This document shows, piece after piece, positions 56,060 to 64,000 of a stretch of 64,000 nucleotides of DNA; within the stretch, counting starts at the first letter, position 1, and each line of letters opens with the position of its first letter. Source of the DNA: Podarcis raffonei (Eukaryota > Chordata > Lepidosauria > Squamata > Lacertidae); the NCBI RefSeq assembly GCF_027172205.1, contig NC_070614.1, positions 38,012,001 through 38,076,000 of the forward strand, read 5' to 3'. The position numbers and the translations under genes were made by a program. The notes beneath the pieces are model-generated. The model was given only the letters and a program-made list of their open reading frames with translations, did not search any database and was not told the origin of the DNA.

Positions 56060-56230
56060 CATTAGAGTGCCTACAGCAATGTTATTTGTTGAAATTTTAA
56101 ATTATTGAGGTTTGAAAGGTTGGCGGTTTAATTTATGTTTTAAATTTTGCTTATTGTAATTTTATGGTTATAAGCCCTTTTGAGACCTGCATGGTAAAAA
56201 GTGGGATATAAATTTTTGAATAAATAAATG
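56060..56230 (+). repeat. LINE 3'-end fragment (L2-like)
   Basis: Contains TTATAAGCCCTTTTGAGACC and GGGATATAAATTTTTGAATAAATAAATGG, the same 3' end type as at 3717. Confidence 0.55.
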
Positions 56231-57696
56231 GTATACAGTGCAGCACTACTAATAGTATTATTACTAATAGCAGTAGTACTGTGAACTTGTATGAGGAGGC
56301 ACACACAACCAGGAATACACACTGAATACAGTGGGGTCAGGTAAAAATTTGACTCTGCCTGTGGCAACAACAGCCTTCCACCTATATTCCCATGTTTTCC
56401 CCAAATATACAATGAAATTGCAGCAACACAGTTGCATAGTGAACCCATCTGTCTTTATACACCCCGGTAGCTTTATCTGCAGGCCTTGTGACAGAATCAA
56501 TAGTTTGCCCCCACCATTTTGCAAGCGGTTTTCATCAAATGTACTTCCAGCAACGTAGCTGTGTTCTTTTAATTATTGATATGTATGCACCTCGGTGATT
56601 AGTAGTGTGAGTTGAATGGAGAACACACATGAGCACTGGTTAGTTTGCACATTCGCTAGATGTACTCAGTGTATTCAAATGAAGAGCATAAACAGGGAAC
56701 TCTGCATATGTGCAAAAACTCAAGTGATGCTGGGAAATGTGTGCAAACTTGACGGCATATTTCACACACACGCTGGTCATGGTGAGTTCACCACTTGGAA
56801 AACATGTACGTTCTCTGGTCAGGTGTGAAATGCTCAGATTCACTAATATCCCTTGGAGGGCTATACACATTGACTGGTCAGTGTACACAATTCCCATTTG
56901 TTAAGATATTCTCCACATTGTCCAGGGAGCGTGCACAATTGCCAGCATTTGTCAGACACATTTTCCCATGTTAACCATATTTCTGAAATATAGATGCTTT
57001 TGTGAGTAGGGTTCTATCTCTACATATCTTCCCCATGTGGTTGCTGGAGAATTTTAGGTACATGATTTATCACTGCTCCTTCTTGCAACAGCTACAGTTA
57101 AGTATACTGCCATATCTATTCCCTTGTGCAAATATGGACCACTTACCTGCTCTTGGGGTGTTACTTCATGTTCTCAAATGCTCTGCCTACCTTCATTCAA
57201 GGAGATGTTGCCATCCTACACAATGTGAATTGACACCAGTGTGATTCTGCCCTGTCGCTACATAGCCTCATGGCTTGTATGACACAATTTTTGTCATGCA
57301 GGATGCCAACATCTTTTAAGACAAGGGTGAGGAAACTCGAGTCCAACAACTTTGGGGTCGGGGGGCGGCAGCAGAGGACAGGTTCCCCATATGCACATCC
57401 TTTATGTCATTTTACCAACAGGTCAGTAAACTCTGCAACAATGTTCTACTGCACACACTACTTACACAAAACAACATGGTTGCATATTAGCACACACACC
57501 TACTTAGTCGTGCCATTGTGTTTTGCAGCCATAAATACACTTTAATGTAGTACTTTAAATAGCTCCTTTGAGATGATAGTCCTCACTCTGCACCATTGTA
57601 CCTATATGTTAATGCGCTTTTAGATAATACCTGCCCGCTTTCACGTTCTTCAGGCCCATATTAAAAAATCTATCTACAAGACAGTAAGCTCTAGGA

Positions 57697-57876
57697 AGGC
57701 CTCAGCTCAGTAGTAGAGAACATCCTTTGCATGCTGACGATCCCAGGTTAATCCCTGGCATCTCCAGGCAGGGCTGGGAAGGATCCCTGTCTAAAACCAC
57801 AGAGAGAGACTGCCACTCAGTGGAGGCAATACTGAGCTAGATGGACCAGTAGTCTGACTAAGCATATGGCAGCTTC
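57697..57876 (+). repeat. tRNA-derived SINE (family E), near full length
   Basis: CTCAGCTCAGTAGTAGAGAA, CATGCTGACGATCCCAGG, CATCTCCAGGCAGGGCTGGG, then AATACTGAGCTAGATGGACC, AGTCTGACTAAGCATATGGC. Best copy of this family in the window. Confidence 0.88.
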
Positions 57877-57899
57877 ACTTGCCGTCTAATGTCTGCAAT

Positions 57900-60530
57900 T
57901 CCACAGCCGACATCGTTGCACACTAAATTACTCCAAATCTGCAACAACTGGGCTGTCAAGCTGTACGATACTTTAGAAATACATCTCCTAATTTTTGGCC
58001 CTGTTTCTCACACATTTCATCAAGGGTACTGTTTTACTCCATAGCTACACTTTGCTACTAGAGAGAAGTGTCTTTGCCTTTTAATACCCAGGTTGAAATA
58101 AGGGAAACTGTCATCCATCCCACCCTTGGACAGATTCTTTTGACTGTAGCTGCCAATATTGATCTTGTGTGTGCAGCCCATCCTATTACAAAGCTCATCC
58201 AGGTCACAGTTTATCACAGATACACTCACAACCAAGGAAAACCCTTCTCTGGTTGCAATGTTTTACATGCTGTACACAGGGATCCTCCTGAATCTAGTTT
58301 TGGGCTGTAGCTCTTACCCCTTCCTCAGACACACTAATTCAAGCTGCAAGCAAATACATGGGAATAATTCTATAGATAACACCCATTCAGAAAGAGATGC
58401 CACGATTGTAAATGGCTGTATGAGAGAAAGTGCCTCCTTTTCAACACACTCTGCCCACCCTCCTCTGCATATAATCCATGGTGTTGTTTATTAATACCAT
58501 TCTTCAGCCAAACCTACAGGCTCTTTCTGGCAGTGCCAACACTGATTCTCACCACCGGCCACTTTTTTCATACATGCTGTCTCTGTGTTCATTCACACCC
58601 TCTCTCATTTATCTCTCACTGCCTGCTGCCCGCACCCTTGTTCCTTCCTGCAAAAAGCAGAGGATTCTGGGACCATTGCCCACCCACCCCCTTCCTCCAG
58701 GTGCTCCAGTTTCCAGATCAAGCCATTAATGGATACTTATGAAAAGCTCCCCCCCCCACCGCCCCATGCCCGGCTCATGCTCCACTAAAGAGCAAGAGAG
58801 TGTGTGGGCTTCACAAAACTGCCAGGCACAGCTGTGCTAGCAAAAGTGGCCTGTTGTCCGGGTTCCAGGAAACAGAGGTGATCCAGCACGAGGCAGAGGG
58901 TTTTGGCAGCTTTGCATGGAATCTGTGCACACACCAAAACAGCTGGGAAAGGGCCTTGCCAATGGAGGGAAGAAATGAAAGAGAGTTCGGGAGCAGCTGT
59001 TTGGGCAGGGATTCTCCTTCACCTGGCACTGAGAGGCAAGTGCTATAAATTAAGAATGGAGTGGTTTAAGGTGGTGGAGTTTGGGGGGGAGGTAGATTGC
59101 AGAATCCAGGAAGATTTAGGCCACAAACACCTCACCTATTAGAAGTTAGTAACTTAGGAGAAAGGTTTCTAAAATGAAAGGTAATGTGACTCAAGCCTCT
59201 TGTTAGACCCTGAGCCAGAGCAGCCAAATCGAAGTTTGGCTGCAATTATACAACTGAAATGCACTCTGCACATGCTTTATCACTACTTCACAAACTGAAT
59301 AACAGAGGCTCTGGCTAATCCCTGACTCGGCTTAAAAGTTGGGTATGGTGAGGTGTGTAGGGCTGCATAAAAGTAGCAGGTTAGAACTGGGAGAGAAAAG
59401 CCCAAAATGGAGGTGGGAGGGAGGAGTATTAACCTGGGATTACCGGGCATCAGCAGGGAGAGATTTTGTGCGGGCAAGTCTTGAGTGTGTGCGCGCATGT
59501 GTGGCTTCCAAATTAATTACAGTCAGAGAAGAGCCTGTGAGCGTCACTTGATGGGATTAAGGGTTTGTGGGAGGCGTGAAATTGACGCATGAAACCCTAG
59601 ACCCTCTCATCTCCCCTCTGGCCCTGGGAACCTGGTGATTGGTTCCTCTTGGCTAATAACTCCCCCCCCCCAATTTCCTTCCCTGGCAGCCTTTCTTGGT
59701 CCCCCACTTTTCCTCCCCAAAAAACCTGTCGCAATCCAGGGGGATTTTGCTCCTGCAGGCAGCTGGCAGGTGGAAATGAAACCTGCCGACTTTGATTAAA
59801 CCTCTCTGAGGCGTGCGTGTCGTCTCATCGGTGCTGTGTGTCTCAAAGAGAAGCAGGGGCTGATCATCCCAGCATCACCTTCCCTCTTCCCCAAATTAGG
59901 ATGCCTCACAACTTTCAACACCAACTGTTTGGATTTATTTATTTATAGTTTAGAAAGTGAGGGGGATAAACGGGCTTTATAAATATGCCCAGTGGGCAGA
60001 GAAAGTGGATACTGATGAGTTTTTCCTCACTCTCCCCTAACTTGGGGTCACCCAATTATGTCAGGTGGTAGGAGGATCAGGACAGAATGAAGAGTTGCCT
60101 CCGTGCAATGCATAATTAACCTGTGGAATAGCTGCTGCAAAAAGTGTGAGCAATGTGTTTAGAAGGCTTTAAAGGGGGATTAGATTAATTAATGGATGGC
60201 AGCCTTTGTGTGGAGCTTCCAGGTTCAGAGGCAGTGCCACTGAATACCAGTTGCTGGGAAGAATAAATGTGGTGAAAGCTTTGTTTGTAGGCTTCCTGGC
60301 AGCATCTGGCTGGCCAGTGTGCAAAATGGGAGACTAGACTAGTTGAGCCTTTGGTCTGATCTAATGGAGCTCTTTTTTTCATTTATTTCTTGCTTAAGAG
60401 AATCATGGAGCGAAGAGTGGGGCCAAAAGGATGTACAATCCACACAGGCAACCCCCCCCCCCGTTTTTGCCCCATTATATGGCAACCAGACGCATCCACA
60501 AAGTCACATCAAGGGGTCACCCAATATCAA
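57900..60530. other. Probable GRIN2D intron, unrecognised
   Basis: No supported exon. It is largely unique sequence with short C runs and scattered ATTTATTTATTT. Confidence 0.4.
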
Positions 60531-60535
60531 ACTGT

Positions 60536-60565
60536 TCATTCATTCATTCATTCATTCATTCATTT
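60536..60565. repeat. (ATTC)n microsatellite
   Basis: About seven CATT units at the 3' edge of the minus-strand L2-like LINE, so it may be that LINE's tail repeat. Confidence 0.85.
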
Positions 60566-61780
60566 CATAACATTCATACGCTGCTTGATTGTAAAACAAC
60601 AACAATCTAAATGTGGTTTATAAAAAGATAAAACAATAAAGTTGAGAAAAATTCACGGCTATACTTAAAAACATACAGAAGCTAAAGCAGATTTAAATCA
60701 CTTCAACTTCCTAGCATCTGGGTAGACTTGTCTAAACAAGAATGTTTTCACCAGGTGCCCAAAAGACTACAGTGAAGGCAAGTGCTTGATCTCAATAGGC
60801 AGGGAGTTCCAAAGTGCATTAAACAATTGAGTTCTTATCAATGTAGAATGGGTATATGTGGCACCTATAGTAGTACCAATTTTGCTGATCAAAGTGGTTG
60901 AGTGGGCACATGGAGCAAGATGATCTCCTAGGTAAACTGGTCTCAAGTTGTTAAGGGCTTTATATCAGGGGTCAGCAAACTTACCACGCCTCGGGCTGGT
61001 GTCTCCAGTGCCGGGGAATGTGTGCCCATACACGTGCGCACACACTATTTCTGGTGCACTTCCGGGTTGGAGGAGCACCGGAAATAGCTTGTGTGCACGT
61101 GCACGGGCCTCCTCTGACCCGGATGTGCACCGGAAATAACTCTTGCGCATGTGCAAATAACGCTTGTGCATGTGCACAAACTATTTCCGGTGCTCCTCCG
61201 ACCCGGAAGTGGGCAGCTGCGCAGCGCAGCGCCGGTAAGCGCAGGCGGCGGCAGAAGGCGGCGGGGGTCGCCACTGGCTGGATAAACGAGTCCCTTGGGC
61301 CTTATCCAGTCTGTGGGCCTTGGTTTGGAGACCTCTGCTTTGTATGCTAATAGTAGCACCTTGAATTTGGCCCAGTAGCAAATTTGCAACCAGTGCAGAT
61401 CTCTGAACACATGTGTTATATGCTGACAAGGCCTCACTGATGTCAGCAATCATGCTGCAGCATTCGCCACTAACTGCAGCTTCTGGATGAAGCGTGAGGG
61501 AAGCCCCACATAGAGCGCATTGCAGTAATCCAGTCTTGAAGTAACCAATGCATGAACTACTGTGGCAAGGCTTTCCTAGTCCAGGAATGGCCACAGCTGT
61601 CAAATCAGCTACAGTTGGTAAAGTGTACTTCGAACCACTGAGACTACCTGAGCCTCCAGTGACAGAGCCGAATCCAGAAGCATCCCCAGACTGTGAACGT
61701 GCTCCTTAAGAGTCAGTGCAACCCCATCCAGGGTAGGCAATTGACCAATTCTTGGACACAGGAACTACTCTCACACAGGG
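60566..61780 (-). mobile_element. L2-like LINE reverse transcriptase 3' half, interrupted by a hAT-like MITE
   Basis: Minus-strand frames give [23 protein letters not shown]-like sequence around 61560-61500, then AAA.LLTSVRPCQHITHVFRDLHWLQI (61460-61380), and FKVLLLAYKA up to the MITE. The ORF then resumes beyond it. This is the SRLDYCNAL...HITPVL..LHWLP signature of vertebrate L2-type reverse transcriptase ends. The frame has decayed. Confidence 0.75.
60966..61337. mobile_element. hAT-like MITE nested in the L2-like LINE
   Basis: Ends CAGGGGTCAGCAAACTTACC and GGTTTGGAGACCTCTG, flanked by CTTTATAT (60958-60965) and CTTTGTAT (61338-61345), an 8-bp duplication with one mismatch. The interior is CpG-rich and repeats CTATTTCCGGTGC...CTCCTCCGACCCGGA-type blocks in both directions. 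Confidence 0.88.
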
Positions 61781-61922
61781 CCTCATTGCAGTAAGGCCCT
61801 GTATCCTATTGTGCTCCAACCTCACCCCAGACCCTCCAGCTGCCCCTTTTTTCCAGGGGCGTCCCTGATTTAGAGAAGCCAGCCCAGTTTCTGACTTGAT
61901 CCGGGAATGTCCCACTTAGTAT

Positions 61923-62420
61923 GTCCCTGTTTTCATTGGCAAAATGTTGGAGGGTATGGAGTTATCCGACCACCGAGCCATCTGAAGGCAATCCTGTACA
62001 GTTGTACCTTGGTTGTCGAATGCCTTGGTACTTGGATGTTTTGGCTCCCAAATGTCGCAAACCCGGAAGTGAGTGTTCTGGTTTGCAAACATTCTTTGGA
62101 ACCTGAACGTCCAACGGGGCTTCCGCGGCTTCCAATTGGCTGCAGGAGCTTCCTGCTGCCAATCAGAAGCCGCGCTTTGGTTTCCAAACATTTTGGAAGT
62201 CGAACGGACTTCCGGAACAGATTCCATTCGACTTTCAAGGTACCACTGTATAGGGAAGGTTTTTTCCATGTTTAATGTTTTGTTATGATACTTTGTATGT
62301 ATGTTGGAAGCTGCCCAGAGGGCTGGGGCAACCCAGTAAGATGTGTGGGGTATAAACAGTAAAATTATCATTTTGGAGTGGGACGTCCCTATTTTCATTG
62401 GAGAAATATTGGAGGGTATG
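61923..62420. repeat. Pair of 36-bp direct repeats around a LINE tail and a MITE
   Basis: GTCCCTGTTTTCATTGG...GGAGGGTATG at 61923-61958 recurs with 4 changes at 62385-62420. Between them lie the MITE at 61999 and a squamate LINE-type end (GTTGGAAGCTGCCCAGAG ... GGGGTATAAACAG) at about 62300-62370. What the repeats belong to is unclear. Confidence 0.5.
61999..62248. mobile_element. TA-flanked MITE, family F
   Basis: CAGTTGTACCTTGGTTGTCGAA at the left and TTCGACTTTCAAGGTACCACTG at the right, each next to TA. The outer CAGTGGTACCT matches family A, but the interior (CTTCCGCGGCTTCCAATTGG) is different. Confidence 0.85.
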
Positions 62421-62429
62421 TCACCCCAC

Positions 62430-63890
62430 AATAAGGATGCCCATCAACTCTAACCCATAGATGCCTCACACTATTTTAGCCTTGTTCTACACTCAAGCTG
62501 GACCATATTTCTATCTGATAGAAGGCTCCAAAATGTCAGGAAAGGTTCTTTTCAGCCCTGCTATCTGATATTCTGTAACTTTGGGGAGAATGGGAGCTTC
62601 AAGATGGTGTGACAGAGGGAAAGAAAGAGTGAGTGCTAGATGAAGTTGCAATGCTGCTCTCTCCACCCACTTTTGGTTCTGCACCCACCCATGGCCCCCA
62701 AGTTGTCTTTCCCAATGGCTCAATGGCCCTTCACAGGGCCCACTTGCTTCAGCCAGAGGTGCCAGGGGGACACAGCCAGGGTCTATGTTGGACCACTGAA
62801 CTATGAGTCTCAGAATGTCTTTTGGATCTAGCAGCCCTCCCCTCCATCTGTACCCTCCATCCCTCATGTTCCCCAGACCCTGTGATTCTGCCCCTCAGAC
62901 ACACGGACCTCACAGTCTTTCCAAATGCGAATGCGGGATCTCTACACCAGACTCAGCTGCAATTGCCTTTGATTTAAACAACAAACACGGGGGATTCAAG
63001 GAAAGGTGTTTCAAAGCTTTTCCTGCAGAGGACTTGGACGCCTCTCTTGCCCTCCCTCAGCCTTGAGGTGCTTGAGGGTGTCGGCTTCATTCCTCCAGTA
63101 CTTCAGCAGCATTTGTGCTTGTCATGCCAGTGAAGAAAAAGTATGTGAGCTTCGCCAAGCCAGCTGTCCTTGAGTACTAAGCAAGGGATCCCTGTGTTAA
63201 CAGCCGCCATCCCAACAGCAGGTGTAGAGGATTGCTGTGTCCATAACGTTTTTGTGTTTGTAAGTCCTAGCATAGAGGCAACAATGGTCTAGTCAATGCA
63301 ACCACCCAACTCCACCCCAGAAGCAGCTGCCTTAGTCCCAGGCAAAAGTGTGTTGTCTGCTTGCGGGGTGCGGAGGCTGTTTGCCCTGGTGTGTGGCATC
63401 CACCCGGCGATGTCAAACACCCGGGGGCCATGTTCGTTTCTGTGTTCCTCTAACTGAGATGCGCGGAGGAAAGAAAAAGCGAGAAAAAGGACAAAAACGC
63501 AGCACGACTCGGGGCCCCGAGGGGAGAGAAAGAAAAGGCAGGAAAATCAATAACTCCGGCAGGAACCAAAGAGAGAGGGGAGAGGAGGAAGAAAAGGGAA
63601 AAGAAAGGAAAGCTCATTGAGGGAGTGGGGAGAAGGGGCAGTGCGAGGGAAGTGGGGGCAGAAGTCTTGCAGCAATGGGGGCAGAGCATTAGGAAGGCCT
63701 CTTGCGGTCTTCTGGAGGATGTGGAATGCAGGCGAAAGCGTCAGCTTTCTTTATGTGGTGTGGGTGTAAAAGCAGGAGCTGGCTGTGTGTGTGTGTTATT
63801 TCACATGCGTTTATTTAAGAGCTGAGACTTTGTCCATTCTATGGACTGCTTTGCAACAGTGAAATTCCTACATGCAGGGGGCCTAGGAAC
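62430..63890. other. Right end, no recognised gene
   Basis: Ordinary sequence with a purine-rich GGAAAGAAAAAGCGAG-type tract at about 63450-63620. No GluN2D exon is seen. Confidence 0.4.
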
Positions 63891-64000
63891 ATAGGATGCT
63901 GCCTTTTACGGAGTCAGGACCCAGATGACTATCTAGCTCAGCACTGTCTACACTGACTGGCAGCAGCTCTCTAGGATTTCAGGCAGGGTTTTCTCCCAGC
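63891..64000 (-). repeat. tRNA-derived SINE (family E), cut by the window edge
   Basis: The plus strand starts GGAACATAGGATGCTGCC (reverse of the SINE tail) and reads CTATCTAGCTCAGCACTGTC and TCAGGCAGGGTTTTCTCCCAGC. The head lies off the right edge. Confidence 0.82.

Noticed and set aside
61018-61350. Cys/Ala-rich open frames on both strands
   Set aside because: They are translation of the CpG-rich interior repeats of the hAT-like MITE.
61916-62431. Longest minus-strand open stretch (171 codons)
   Set aside because: It runs through a MITE and a LINE tail and has no protein-like conservation.
50760-64000. GRIN2D coding exons
   Set aside because: No ligand-binding, pore or N-terminal domain sequence of a GluN2 subunit was seen in any frame.

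Overview
This 64 kb window is vertebrate nuclear DNA from a squamate reptile, most likely a lizard. Genes are split into short exons with ordinary splice sites. The spaces between are filled with squamate-type repeats: Sauria-type tRNA SINEs, other tRNA-derived SINEs, CR1/L2-like LINEs, L1, and TA-flanked and 8-bp-duplication MITEs. A lacertid is a guess from the repeat flavour and is not proven.

Gene layout, left to right. (1) TMEM143 on the minus strand: coding exons 1-4 lie at 8326-906 and the rest runs off the left edge. (2) SYNGR4 (synaptogyrin-4) on the plus strand: four coding exons at 11586-28552 give a complete 229-residue reading. (3) KDELR1 (KDEL receptor 1) on the minus strand: five coding exons at 37851-31418 give a complete 212-residue protein. 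(4) A strong CpG-rich block at about 49.2-50.8 kb with a good splice donor at 50758. By gene order it is probably the 5' non-coding exon and promoter of GRIN2D on the plus strand; no GluN2D coding exon was found before the window ends. This is the human 19q13.33 order (TMEM143, SYNGR4, KDELR1, GRIN2D), so the block is conserved between lizard and mammal.

Regulatory layout. TMEM143 and SYNGR4 are head to head and face a shared CpG-rich interval (about 8.75-9.66 kb) with two identical NRF-1-type palindromes, which suits a mitochondrial protein such as TMEM143. SYNGR4 and KDELR1 are tail to tail, 2.9 kb apart. KDELR1 has its own small GC-rich promoter at about 37.85-38.2 kb. The ~11 kb between KDELR1 and the GRIN2D CpG block holds only repeats and unrecognised sequence.

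Repeat layout. Repeats are dense from 0 to 48 kb and from 55 to 64 kb and sparse in 49-55 kb, where simple repeats and G/C runs dominate. The best-documented insertions have visible target-site duplications: Sauria SINEs at 16903 and 20199, hAT-like MITEs at 47067 and 60966, and TA-flanked MITEs at 2536, 6006, 35087 and 38454. A CR1-like LINE at about 16.7-19.1 kb carries three later SINE insertions. Two LTR-like fossils lie in opposite orientation at about 7.5-8.1 kb and 45.5-45.9 kb.

I found no new gene system. The points most worth a second look are a probable GC-AG intron in TMEM143, the shared NRF-1 promoter, the candidate GRIN2D leader exon with its G-quadruplex motif and poly-leucine upstream ORF, and the well-dated nested insertions.
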